In this document: in pieces, positions 11,972-23,211 of the stretch
Position numbering within the stretch: position 1 is the stretch's first letter
Layout of the letters: each line of letters starts with the position of its first letter
NCBI GenBank assembly: GCA_011009095.1
Contig: VTPC01001847.1
Span: forward strand, 24,410-88,409
Direction of reading: 5' to 3'
Source: Ignelater luminosus
Taxonomy: Eukaryota; Arthropoda; Insecta; Coleoptera; Elateridae
DNA length: 64,000 nt
Made by a program: the position numbers and the translations under genes
Notes under the pieces: generated by a model
What the model was told of the DNA's origin: nothing
The model's database searches: none
Seen by the model: the letters and a program-made list of their open reading frames with translations, nothing else

Positions 11972-14900
11972 ATATCATTTTCAAATGTTTCTATTTATTG
12001 TTCATGTATAAAAGCCCTGTAAAGTGGAAGAAACTCATTTTCTTCACGTGTTTTTCATTTAAAATAAGTGCATAAAGATTTTGAAAAAGAACCTTTGATT
12101 CTTCCACTCCGTTGAAAGCAATAAACATGAAACTTAAAATGCTTTTTTAAGTTTGCTTCATGGTGCTGCTAAACAGGCAGTTGTTGTTAACCTTATAATG
12201 GAAGAAAAAAGATTAAATAAATTCTTTGCATTACTTAAACAGTCTGTAATGCTATTTTAATATTTTATGTCAATTTATTGTTTCGTGAATATATTTAGTA
12301 ATTTTTGTATAATAAAACCTTTTGTCGGAAATATTTTTTAATTTTGGTGTTTATTGTACTACATGTGCGGCTTCTTCTAAAGGACCGCCTATCGCATTGC
12401 GGCTGTGGGATTTTCCTGGAATTATGTGACTAAAAAGAGACGCTGACCCAGGCCAAGCTCATTTTACGATAAAATAATTCACGTTTGATTTTGTTAAATG
12501 TCGTTTTATTTGTTTATTTAGTAAAATTGTAAATTATACAGTACGGCTGTAAATTCTATAGTGCATATTAGCTGTGCACATCTCTGTGACTTTATTATTT
12601 AAGTAGGAGCATTGAACTTGAGTCAGCATAATCTCTCTTAGTTTGAAGAGAGTTAGAGTATAGAATGGTCACTGCTATTTTAGCGTCTCTGATATGTACA
12701 GGATGTCTTGGTACAAAATCACATCAGCAAATGTGGTATCCTTGACCTGGTTCCTAGCTGGCTCATATCGACTGTGACATCTTCAGCAAACTCCTAAGGA
12801 CTTTTCTTGAGTTTCTGTTTCAATTTAGGACAAATTTTCTGTAAACCCATCCCATCTTCGGCGTTCGAGCTGCTGCGAGCACAACATTTAAATCTGCGCA
12901 GGCATAAGGCCTGTTTTCCCGGTTTTGTCTGTAACAAGTTTACAAGTGAATGCCAAATTTGGAGTAATTTATGTTCATGCAAAACGTTTATTTGCCAGAA
13001 ACTTTCACACGGCTAACTCTCGATGTATTTGGTATAAACTGTTGTAAGACAGACTAGTGGTCTTATATTTATATCGAGGGTATTGCGGCAAAAAGACCTT
13101 ATATAGTGTTTTCATTCTTAAGGGAGTATATTCAACGAGAGGTTTCAAATCAACTTCAAAAGTTACGATTATATAGTGATTACTGTTAAAGACAAAATAA
13201 AGGCAATACATAAATGTGCACTACTATAGTTGCGACTAAGAGGTTCAGAAAGGTAGAACAGTTTTATCTCATCAGAGGACACTACTTCTTACCCAATCAC
13301 TGGGACTCCGGTTTTATACGTAGAATAACATTTAAAAAATTCTATCGAATCTTCTTAATACATGAATATACAAATACCACTGTCCCTAAGTGCTAAGAGC
13401 AACTTTAGTATAAGAAAGTTTTTAGTAACGATGTAATATAAGTTTTAAGTCTTGGTGGCCTAAACACTTTAAAAAGATAGTTTTTCTGAAATCTATGAAG
13501 CGTGGTACGCCTAGAAGCGAGCGACAAACGCTTACTATCTCACAGTTTATTACTTTCTTTAAAACGCAACAAAACTCAAGTTACTTTGTTGCATCTCCAT
13601 ATATCAACAGCTTTATCAAGCACACTTTGTAACTCCAGATGTCCCATTCCAAATGCCACAATGAAAAGTGTCTGGAACAAAATTACCAATTTTGGAAAGT
13701 TTGGTAATAATTATACATAATAATTTACTATATTTTCTTTAAATAAAACATTTCTGTGGTAGTATTTCTGTTATTACCTTTATAAAGCTGTGTGATTTCT
13801 TGCTGAACAAAAAACTCACTTTTATATAAAAAGAAAGGTATATTTTATAAAGGTACTAAGTACATTTTTGTTTTCTGTTTGATTTTCAGAAGAAGTAATA
13901 ACAGGTGAACAGGAAAAAGAAAGATGTTGACAAGGAAAGTGTACATACAAGGCATACTTTTGCCAAAAACCATAGCTTAGTTATGCCTTAAGATGAATTA
14001 AACTGTTTCATTTTCTCAAAAATCGATAAATGTATTATTACCCTTCTGAAATAAACGAATCATTTGGTTTGCATATTCCAGTTACCTTCCCAATTTACCT
14101 TACTTGTGACTATCAGTTCAGTGAAAGTTTCAACTACTAGCCACTACATAAATCTACACAAACCAAGGAACATCTGATGTTGATCCCTATTACAATTTGG
14201 CACAAAATCTCTTCTCTGAGAAATCGATCGTATGCAATCGTCCTTTGGCTTCTCAATCACAAATTCAATTAAAAGAAGGAATTGGATTATTTAGTCAAAA
14301 CTGAAGTGAACGAGGTGGACCTGCATCTTGGTGTGCTCGTTCTCTGACCGAGTCCTTATGAATTTCTTCTAGAGAACAGTTAATATTTTATAGGAAAGCT
14401 CCAACCATGCCCTCACCTGCAAACATGATGTAGTGCATAAGAAACGTCTTTTGATGTGACATCTAGCAGCGCATTAAAACATGCATCCAAGAAAAAGAAT
14501 AACACTTTGAGAACATTCTGTAAGTACTTAAAAGTTTATTATGTAAAGGCCCAAAACAGCTGAACAGCTGTAAACAAATTAACATTTTCTAAGTCTTCTA
14601 CTAGATATAACGTAATTTAAAAAAAATCGTTGTTGGTTTTGTCAGTTTTTCTTTATTAATAATAAAATAAACTTCTTTTAGTAATTTGTTTTTCCATTTG
14701 TTGTTCATTTTAAACCCTCCATAAGAAGCATTTGACTACCCTGTATAATGTACCAAATACTTGCTAATTTATTGTTAAGGATTCCAATTCATTATTCTGA
14801 AGCGTATTTTGTATTCTTTTGTATCATACTGTCCATGCATTACAGTCTAAAACGAAACGCAAACACTCAATTAAATAAATAAAAATAGAATGAGAAAAAG

Positions 14901-16473
14901 TAATTAACCCGAGAAAAACAAACGAGGTCGCACTTACTTGCTTGTGGGGATGATGTTCAGGATGTGATGAGCAAAATCTCGGAATAGTGGAATTCCCTTG
15001 CACCTCCAAACACTTTGTATGTTCGCGTTAGGAATGTTGCCCTTTCTCTGTGTGAAGTTTACGTAAGATTAACTGAAGGCAAATCAAGAAAAGGGAAAAT
15101 GAAAAGCGCTGGTTTGTTTTACGTCAGCGGTGTTCGTACAGATTTAAATACAAATTTAATTTGTAACAGGAGTTCAAGAATTAGATGTTATTTTGTCAAA
15201 ACAGTAATTTAACGATTAAGTTCAAAATTTCTTTTCTTGTGCTCTAAGTAAAAAATAATATTTAGCAATTAAAGTGTTTTAAAGAAAAACTATTGTAAAA
15301 ATTAATTGAAATCAAAAATATTATATTTGAGTAGAATCAATTAAATCACTTTTACCATTACATCAGAGTATACAACGATGCTTTAAACTCTCTCTTATTG
15401 TTAGATACTAATTCTCAATTACCTTTTACCTCTAAATGTTAATATTTATTTATAAAGGATTTATAAATGTTTCGAGTTTAACTAACTAAAACTAGCACAT
15501 CTGTGCTTTAAAGTTCGAAATTAAATACTTTAATTATACAAGTGGAAGTGAAGTGATTATCCATTTTTTTCAATTAACAAAATAGCACTGAGAAACAAAG
15601 CTGCACTTAAGTGGATTAATACGCATTTAATTTTTCGAAAATCTGATTAAATTGTTTACAACACGAGATATTAATTAAATTGGTAAATATACCATTGTAT
15701 ACTACTTTGAAATTAAAATTTATGTCTAGAAAACATACGCAAGTCAATGATCAGTTTTTAGATGTCTTTCGGAATAATAATAAATAAAGATAAAAAACCA
15801 TCGTTTCTCTATAATGATTTGTAAAAAAGTCCTAGTAAATAATTATAAAAGAAGCAATGTAATAAAAAAAAAATGAAAGACATGGTAACACTAGCTGATC
15901 TTCGTAGGCGTATATTCAGTGGAAACGTAAAAATGTATTAGTTGGAGAAGGCCGTGTGACGACACAAGAGCAAGTTACAAGCACATGTGCCAACAGACGA
16001 ACGTCAATGCAATGCGTAGCGCACACCGATTTGCAAATTGATCTCGATCGAATAATTTTGTTTCGGCGCCCATGAATTACACTACCTTCTCTAAGCAATA
16101 CATTTTTAATAAGATACTATGGAATATGCATTAAGGTAAAGGTTTTACAGGTAAGATAAAATAATTTATTCTTTATTTATGTTATTCTTTAAATTTGTAT
16201 TTAAAATTGAATAAGTCCAGCTTTCTACTGTGACTAGATAGAAAGTTTGATGGCTATAAAATTATAAGGCCGTTTAGGCTTTTACTTAATCTAAAAAATT
16301 TAGTTCCAAGATTTGCAGTATTCCTCATACGGTAAAGCTGGATGTTTCTTTGCTTGCTAAACCCATCAAGATTTTTCCCAACTTAAAGCATTCAAAAATA
16401 AAGACCCATGATAAAGTCGAAATATTCACCTCAATGTATAGCTGTAGACAGTTATTTCAATAATTTAACATTT
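11972..16473. other. long stretch without recognised genes
   Basis: About 4.5 kb, AT-rich except for slightly more mixed patches near 12690-13010 and 15900-16090. Open frames are short (under 75 codons) and none carries a domain I know. The two mixed patches could hold small exons or old repeats, but nothing visible decides it. Confidence 0.45.
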
Positions 16474-17400
16474 CTAACAATTCTCTTTTGTAGACCAAAC
16501 ACTCTTTGTTATGTAGAGGAATGACTTCATACTAAAATACAATAATTTATGTGGGAGTGATAAAAAGAGTAATAGACTGTTTTGAGCACAGAGTGACAAA
16601 TGATAACAGTAAATTGCCTTACTTTTCTTAGAAATGTCACCGGCATGTTGATCCCACGTAAGTGACGAGTCAAAAAAACATCTAAAAAAGTTTTGCAAAA
16701 TCACTGTCAATGTCACTGTGAACAATATTAAAAACATGTTTTAAAGGAAACAGCGTCTCACAACTTTTAGCTTCATTCAAATTCAATTTTTCTTATTTAA
16801 GCCAGTTCCTAAGATGTGATAATGTTCTTTCAGACATTTCATTTAGAGTTACTAAATTGTTATTGCTGAGAGAGACCGTTGTGTCAATAGTATATAATAT
16901 TAAATGGGCTTTATCTATTACTGCAGAAAGATCATCTATGTTCAAAAAGGAAGGTCCTAAAATGGTCCCCTTGTGCAATGTCATAAACAATGAACTATTT
17001 GTCTCATATTTCATCGTTATAGCAAATAAATTGAGTTTTGTCACTAAGGTACGGCTCAACTAATTCTATGCAGCTACCGTTCACATTAAATTTTTGAATT
17101 TTGTTTATTAGGAGACTGTGCGTCACGTACTCAAATGGTTTTCACAAATCACAAAGGATAGAGAATTATTTTTCTTCAAACTGATTCAAGATAGTGAAAA
17201 CTAAGTCACATGCAACATCAGATGTAAAGAGGCTTTTTCTAAAAACATACTCTTGACAGATGAATAAGTCACTTTTTTCAATAAATTTAGAAAGTCGTTT
17301 CTTCGTAGCTTTTCTAAGAGTTGGAATTGGCAAGTCTTAGTGAGTGAGTTTGTACACAAGAATTAATTAATTTGGTAAGTGGTTAATCGATAACATCAAC
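16474..17400 (-). pseudogene. LINE reverse transcriptase remnant (jockey/CR1-like)
   Basis: Minus-strand fragment of the palm and thumb of a non-LTR reverse transcriptase. Near 17130-17170 the frames give LCDL followed by a KAFD-like sequence. Then come IELVEPYLSDKTQFICYND, a degenerate QG-ILGPSFLN box (about 16930-16970) and LILYTIDTTVSLS in place of the usual YADD motif. The end of the palm reads ERTLSHLRNWLK, and 16474-16737 continues with SSLTWDQHAGDISKKSKAIY. Several stops and frameshifts break it, and the catalytic YADD aspartates are altered. The endonuclease and both element ends are missing. Confidence 0.75.
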
Positions 17401-17779
17401 TCCACATTAGACTACCTCAGTGGTTAAACCATATGCGGATGGAGCCTTACTACTACTACTAGTGCCACAACAATATCTCTAGTTTGAACAACTGAGATCT
17501 CTTTAAATTCAAAGTGTTCTAAATGTTTGACATATTTCATAACGAAAGGACACAAAACAGCGTTTAGTGTTTGTCTACTAGCATTATTATTTACAGGGCC
17601 GTCGGAACATGATATTCCGAAGTATGGAGTGCAAAAAGGTCATTACACACATGTAAACCAAGCAGGCGTGCAGGCGCAGAAAAGCGATTTAAACGATTAA
17701 AAAGTTTTTTTATTGTGTATCATTTATAAATAATGAATCAATATACACTAATTAATAAAATAATAAGAAATAAAGAATA
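17401..17779. other. spacer before nested transposon
   Basis: About 380 bp with no recognised gene, between a LINE relic and the left end of the nested DNA transposon. It contains a small CTACTACTACTA run near 17450. Confidence 0.5.
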
Positions 17780-17958
17780 TACAGGGTGTTTACTAAATAT
17801 GCAGCAAAAATTGAGGGGGTTTTTCTTTGGGTTTTTCTTTGGGTTATTTTAAGATTTTATGATTTTTGGAAAGACGCTTTGTTTCGAAGATACAGAGTGA
17901 TAAAAGCTTTTCGAAAAAAAACAATACTTTATTAATATTACATGTAAAAATTCTTGAT

Positions 17959-18025
17959 TTAGAAAAACTGCTGAAAATGACTACCACCAACTAGGATGCA
18001 CGCATCCAATCTTCTCCTTGTTGAC
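17959..18025 (-). pseudogene. C-terminal tip of DUF4817-type transposase
   Basis: Read on the minus strand this short segment encodes STRRRLDACILVGGSHFQQF and ends in a TAA at 17959-17961. The pattern of arginines, a cysteine, and a final G-G-x-H-F-x-x-F is the characteristic tail of insect Tc1/mariner-like transposases with a DUF4817 N-terminus. It is cut off at 18025 by the 5' LTR of the inserted retrotransposon. The rest of the gene resumes at 22211. Confidence 0.8.
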
Positions 18026-18184
18026 TGTGTGGAGTGTGAACGTGACTCAAGTGAAAAAACGAGCAACGTTTGATGTACGTTTAATGATGTTTGTACAATT
18101 CAACAATCATTGTTAATGTTGTTTAATAAATAATACATAATAAAAGTGTAATATATTTATTACGTGAAATATAAAAACGTAACA
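18026..18184 (+). repeat. 5' LTR of the Ty3 element
   Basis: It opens with TGTGTGGAGTGTGAACGTG and closes with ...AACGTAACA, so it has TG...CA termini. An AATAAA occurs within it. It shares its first 19 bases with the 3' LTR copy beginning at 22150. At 159 bp it is probably internally deleted, because the 3' copy carries different sequence straight after the shared start. Confidence 0.75.
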
Positions 18185-18223
18185 TGGTGTCAGGTTTGTA
18201 AGAATTCACGCAAATAATAAGAA

Positions 18224-18905
18224 ATGGATGGAATTTAGAAGATTTTCTTGGCAGTTTCAACATATATCTTAAAGCTACGGGTTTGGACGCAAAAGATGAT
18301 GAAACTAAAATTGCCATTTTTTTTCATCATACTGGAAAAGAAGCCCAACGTAAATTTCAAATCTTCAAATTTACAGAAGAAAATCCCAAAACATATGATG
18401 CCGTAATTAAAGCTTTCAGAGATTACTGAAAACTCATGAAAAATGAAACATACGACAGATATAAATTCTTCAGTCGTAACCAGCAGGTAGGTCAAAGTTT
18501 TGATGATTTTTTAACCGATATTAAACTGCTGGCAGTGGATTGTAATTTTGGCACACTGGAAGAGTCCCTGTTAAGAGATAAAATAGTTCATGGTATCCTG
18601 GATGCTGCAGTCGAGGAAAGAATGTTGCAGCAAAGTAACTTATTGTGTAAGAAAGCTGAAGAGATTTGTAGAGCTGCTGAAGTTAGTCATTATCAAGTTA
18701 AGGAATTAGATAATGGTAATGGTAAACAAGTGGATGTGGTATACACAACCAAAACTGGTACGAAACCAAAGGGTGCATTAAAAGATGGTGGTCTTCTTTA
18801 TGATTGCTTCAAGTGTGGTCGTAAACATGGTAAAAGAAATGGCCCAGTATTCGGAAAGACTTGTTCCAACTGCTCCAACTTGAACCACTTTGCTGTAGGT
18901 TGTTA
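18224..18905 (+). pseudogene. Ty3-type Gag with zinc knuckles
   Basis: Reads GWNLEDFLGSFNIYLKATGL, then a stop (TGA at 18427-18429) in the capsid region. A clear frame (18436-18905) follows with RYKFFSRNQQVGQSFDDFLT, DIKLLAVDCNFGTLEESLLR and AAEVSHYQVKELD, hallmarks of capsid-like Gag of this retrotransposon group. The C-terminus carries a CFKCGRKHGK-type element and a second finger CSNCSNLNHFAVGC, which has the CX2CX4HX4C spacing of a nucleic-acid-binding CCHC knuckle. A TAA at 18904 ends the frame. The in-frame stop in the capsid and the absence of a clear start make it non-functional. Confidence 0.82.
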
Positions 18906-19107
18906 ACTTAAAAAGGGTATAAAGAATAAGTTTAAGAATAATAATAATAATACTAGATTTAATAATAATAGTACTACTGTTTCTAAACATAATGTACATG
19001 AGTTGCATGATAATGATCCAAGTAGTTTTGATAATATTCCATTCATAGATTCAATTAGACTAGGTAAAGTTGTTAATGAGAATAATTTTTGAAATACTAT
19101 ATGGACA

Positions 19108-22088
19108 ATTGATGCGATTATTCATAATCAAAATGTAAAATTAAAATTAGACACTGGTGCAAGCTGTAACTGCATGCCATTAAAACTTTTTAAGAGTTTA
19201 GGTTTTGATGTGAATAATATAATAAATGATGACTTGTCAATCATCACATATGGTAAAAATAAAATCAAAACTAATGGCACTGTTGTAATCGAATGTGTAA
19301 TAAAGAGGGCTCGGTACAACATCAAATTTTTGCTAGTTGAACAAGCTGAGATTCCAATTTTAGGACTGAATGCTTACACTAAATTACAGCTTCTTAAGAA
19401 AGTTGATTCAGTGGGCTTGTCTTTTACTAATAAAGATGAATTTGTTGCTAAGAATAAAGAAGTTTTTGAAGGAACGGGTAAAATTCCTTATAAATATAAA
19501 ATAATTCTCAAAGAGGGTGCACAACCATTTGTTAGCTCTTGCCGTAGGGTTCCTGATACAATTAAACCGTGGTTGAAAATGACTTTGGATGACCTAGTAA
19601 AGCGTGATATAATTTCCAAGGTAGAAGAACCTACTGAGTGGGTCAACAATATTGTTATTGTTGGAAAACCCAATAAAGACATTCGAATCTGTTTAGATCC
19701 AATGCACTTAAACAAAATATTTGCGTTGATCAGTTTCCAATTCCTACATTAGAGGAACTAGCTTTAAAATTGCAGGGTAAATCAATCTTTACTGTCTTAG
19801 ATCTTAAGGAGGGTTTCTATCATGTGCCTCTTGATAATAAAAGTATGAAATATACTTGCTTTGTAACACCTTTTGAAAAATACTGTTTCAAACACTTACC
19901 TTTTGGTTTGAACGTAAGTCCAGAGGTTTTCTAAAGGACAAATGAAAAAATATTTGGTGATCTTAATATAGGAATATATTTTGGTGATTTTATAATAGCA
20001 GCTAATAATGAAGAAGCACATGATAAAATAGTAAATGATGTAATAAATCGAGCTAAAAAGTTTGGTGTTAAATTTAATAAGAATAAGATACAATTTGAAG
20101 TAAATTCTGTTAAATATCTTGGTCAAATCTTTTCATCAGAAGGTGTTAGACCTAATCCTGAATATATTGAGGCTATATTAAAAATAGAGAAGCCTAAAAA
20201 TAAAAAAGAGCTACTGAGAATATTGGGCATGATTAATTATTTAACCAAGTACATTCCAAATTTATCTAAATTTTTGTCTCCGCTAAGAAACTTGGTAAAA
20301 GGTAATGTACCTTGGAACTGGACAAGTGATCATTTAACAGCACTTGATAACATAAAAAATCTCATAACTAAGATTCCTAATTTAAAAATTTTTAATGCTA
20401 GGCTTCCTATTGAAATACAAACAGATGCCAGCCAAACTGGTATTGGTGGATGTCTTCTTCAAAATGGGCAACCAGTAGCATTCTGTTCACGATCGTTAAC
20501 AGAAACAAAATTGATAGAAAGTTACTGAGTATTTGTTTTACCTTAAATAAATTCCATAATTTCGTATATGGTCGTAAGATTTTAGTAAAAACTGATCATC
20601 GTCCGTTAGTTGCAGTATGTAATAAAGATTTTTATAAAGTCAGTAGTCGTTCGCAACGTTTAAAGTTGAAACTTATACAGTATAATTTCAACATTGAGTA
20701 CTTGCCAGGGAGATACATGTTTATTGCAGATTTGTTATCACGATCTTTTATTAAGACTGATACTAAACATTCGGAACAAACAATAGTTGTTTATACTTTA
20801 GATTTTGAATTGCCGATCTCAGATAATAGCTTGAATTTTTTAAAAAATGCTACTAATAGCGATCCAGTCTTAACGCAGGTAAAGGATTTCTGTAACTCGG
20901 GTTGGCCCGGAAAATGCAAAAAGTTTTCTAATACTGAGCTTTCTGCGTTTTTCAAGTTACAAGATTCTCTTTTTGTCAAAGATAATTTAATATTTTTACA
21001 AAATAAACTAGTTGTTCCAAAAGCTCTTAGAAATTCCATGCTTTAGAAATTACACATTGCTCATTTTGGCATTGAAAAAACTAAGGCTAGGGCTTGTAAA
21101 ATTTTTCATTGGCCAGGTATGTCTGTGGACATTCAAACATTTATTTCAAAATGTAAAACCTGCCTGTCATATTCAAGAAATACAGTTAAAGAACCTTTAA
21201 TTACTCATGATAGGCTAAATAGTCCATTTTGTAAGGTTGCTTCAGACATTTACATTTGGTGGTCATGATTATCTAGTAGTAGTTGATTACTTTAGTAATT
21301 GGATTGAACTTTTTCAGTTAGAATCCAAATGTGCATCAGAGATTATTAATAAATTAAAACTTATTTTTTCTGTACATGGAATACCAACAACTTTTGTTTC
21401 AGATAATAATCCATTTAATAGTATAGAATTTAGACATTTTGCGAAACAATGGGATTTTAATTTAGTAACTTCAAGTCCCAGATATAGTCAATCTAATGGA
21501 CTTGCGGAACGTGCAGTCGGTATTTGTAAAACTATGCTAAAGAAATACACTGATACTATGTTGGAATACAAAACAGCTCCCCTAGCAGGTCTAAATTTAT
21601 CACCAGCAGAACTTCTCTGTAAAAGAATGTTGCGTACTACTCTTCCCGTTTCCTGAAATATATTAAACAAGGAACCTCATATAAATCTTAAACAGTTAAA
21701 TTCAAAAAGGCTAAAAGCAAAGAAATATTATGATCAACATTCACAGCACCGTGATGTCTTTAAGGTGGGTGATAGCGTTTTGTTGCAAAAAGAAAAGGGC
21801 AAACAATGGGTGCCAGGGGAAATAGTAGGTAAAGCTAAAACCCCTCGTTCTTATTTTGTGAAGGATGAATTTGGTAAGGTATTGCGGCGAAATTCATCTT
21901 TTTTGAAAAAGCGACTGTCTAACACAACAGTTTATTGGCGAGCTATTGATTTTGATTTTGATGATACAGTTGAGCCTTGTCCCTCTGTCTCTCCAGTGCC
22001 TGAGGTTTCAATTAATGGCAACAGTTCAGTGCCACAAATAACTAGAACTGGTAGAGTTATTAACAAACCTGTCAGATATAGAAATTAG
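19108..22088 (+). pseudogene. Ty3-type Pol: protease, RT, RNase H, integrase
   Basis: Protease: LKLDTGASCNCMPLK near 19140. RT: EPTEWVNNIVIVGKPNKDIR, then after a frameshift near 19740 VLDLKEGFYHVPLD (first catalytic aspartate) and LPFGLNVSPEVF followed by a stop; the YxDD box has decayed to IYFGDF. RNase H: IEIQTDASQTGIGGCLLQNG and TDHRPL, with a stop near 20526. Integrase: an HHCC finger (HIAHFGIEKTKARACKIFHW...CKTC), VVVDYFSNWIEL, FVSDNNPFNSIEF and SNGLAERAVG for the DDE triad. The C-terminal domain is GDSVLLQKEKGKQWVPGEIV with PRSYFV, ending at 22088. At least five stops or frameshifts are seen, so no polyprotein can be made. Confidence 0.88.
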
Positions 22089-22149
22089 TATTTAGATTGT
22101 AAGAAATATTGCATTGTTAATTTTGTGCTTATAACTAAGAAGTGGGAGA

Positions 22150-22210
22150 TGTGTGGAGTGTGAACGTGTGCACATTGTTGACATGTGAGTGGTGTGAACA
22201 TGTGCTTAGA
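22150..22210 (+). repeat. truncated 3' LTR of the Ty3 element
   Basis: It begins TGTGTGGAGTGTGAACGTG immediately after a purine-rich tract, matching the start of the 5' LTR. It continues with CACATTGTTGACATGTGAGT and stops near 22210, where minus-strand transposase sequence of the host element resumes. Most of the LTR is therefore missing. Confidence 0.7.
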
Positions 22211-22971
22211 CACCGTGCATAAACCATATTACGTTTTTCGTTGCCAATGATACATACTCTAGGACTCAGGCGGTAATTCTTCCAAAAACTTTCGATATAC
22301 CTCACTGGTAAGTCTTCCTGGTAAAAATACCGGTCCAATTAGCCAGTCGCCCGCAATTCCAATCCAAATGATTAATAAATATTGATATTGAAAACGATCT
22401 TCAAGTGCCGCATGTGCATTTTCATCAGCCTACACATGGTTATTATGGAGTTCCTAATTGCATTTCTGGAGAAACCTGCTTTATCAGTAAAAGAATTAGG
22501 GCCACTAGTTGAGGGATTTGAACCAAAGTTTGCAGAAGCCACTGACAAAATGCAATAGGTTAAGAAAAATCAGCTGGAATAAATGCTTGAACGCGCTGAA
22601 TGTGGTATGGATTCAAGCAGTTTTGCTTCAAAATTTTTCACACAGTCCTATTACTCAGATTCAAAGCGTTTGCTATTTTTCTGGTAGATGCACCTGCATC
22701 TTCCTCCACCATGTTCAGCACATTTTTTCCAATTCTACCGCTGTTGGCCTTTCTGGTCCTTTATTTCATTTAAATGTGCCTGTTTCATGAAGACTTTGGA
22801 AAGTTTTTCTGTCAGGAACATGACAATTGGAAATCGTTCATGGTACAATCGCCTATCCTCTAACGAATTCCCACTGGCAAGTCCATACATAAAATGCACA
22901 TCTGTCATCTCGGTGTTCTTACAGCCACTCAAACGAAAATACGCGACGCAATCAATTTTGACATCTTTCAA
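22211..22971 (-). pseudogene. DUF4817-type transposase, N-terminal and central part
   Basis: Minus-strand gene starting near ATG 22971. It reads KIDCVAYFRLSGCKNTEMTD, then VHFMYGLASGNSLEDRRLYH and ERFP, the N-terminal helix-turn-helix domain catalogued as DUF4817 in insect transposases. After a frameshift come RKTFQSLHETGTFK-like residues, then a decayed centre. Nearer the insertion, GIAGDWLIGPVFLPGRLTSE and VYRKFLEELPPES lead to WFMHG, where the second catalytic aspartate would follow. The gene is cut there by the Ty3 insertion and resumes only at the C-terminal tip (17959-18025). Multiple stops confirm a pseudogene. Confidence 0.8.
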
Positions 22972-23211
22972 AGAGAGAAAGTGACAAGTCAGTATGGAAA
23001 CGATGACAAGTCACAATGAAAACGTACTTCTGGACATTTATTGTGCTCCGTAGGCTCAGTGCAGTACACCGTAGTTTTACTTTACTCTTATCGCCCCGTA
23101 TCTTTGAAACAAAGTGTCTTTCCAACATCGTTCAAGGACAAAAGAATCTTAAAATAACCCAAGGAATAACCTCCTGAATTTTCGCTGCATGTTCAGTAAA
23201 CACCCTGAATA

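Larger units (their letters stand above)
18026..22210 (+). mobile_element. Ty3-type LTR retrotransposon, degenerate, nested
   Basis: The 5' LTR starts at 18026 with TGTGTGGAGTGTGAACGTG and ends in CA at 18184, directly before a TGGTGTCAGG primer-binding-like sequence. A purine tract (AAGAAGTGGGAGA, about 22137-22149) precedes a second copy of TGTGTGGAGTGTGAACGTG at 22150, which marks the 3' LTR. The 3' LTR is cut after about 60 bp, where host transposon sequence resumes, and the two LTRs diverge after their first 19 bp, so each has suffered deletions. Gene order is gag, protease, RT, RNase H, integrase, the Ty3 order. Gag and integrase features recall insect elements of the mag/K02A2.6 group; that finer placement is inference. 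No env-like gene is visible. Confidence 0.88.
17780..23209 (-). mobile_element. DUF4817-type DNA transposon, split by a Ty3 element
   Basis: The left end (TACAGGGTGTTTACTAAATA, from 17780) and the right end (ending CACCCTGAA at 23209) are inverted copies. Similarity runs about 110 bp inward, including a GGGTTATTTTAAGATT block and CTTTGTTTCGAAGATAC (left) against CTTTGTTTCAAAGATAC (right, inverted). TA flanks both ends (17778-17779 and 23210-23211), the Tc1/mariner-type target duplication. The transposase gene reads on the minus strand, with its C-terminus left of the insertion and its N-terminal part right of it. A Ty3-type retrotransposon occupies 18026-22210. About 100 codons of the host transposase are missing at the insertion point. 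Confidence 0.85.
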
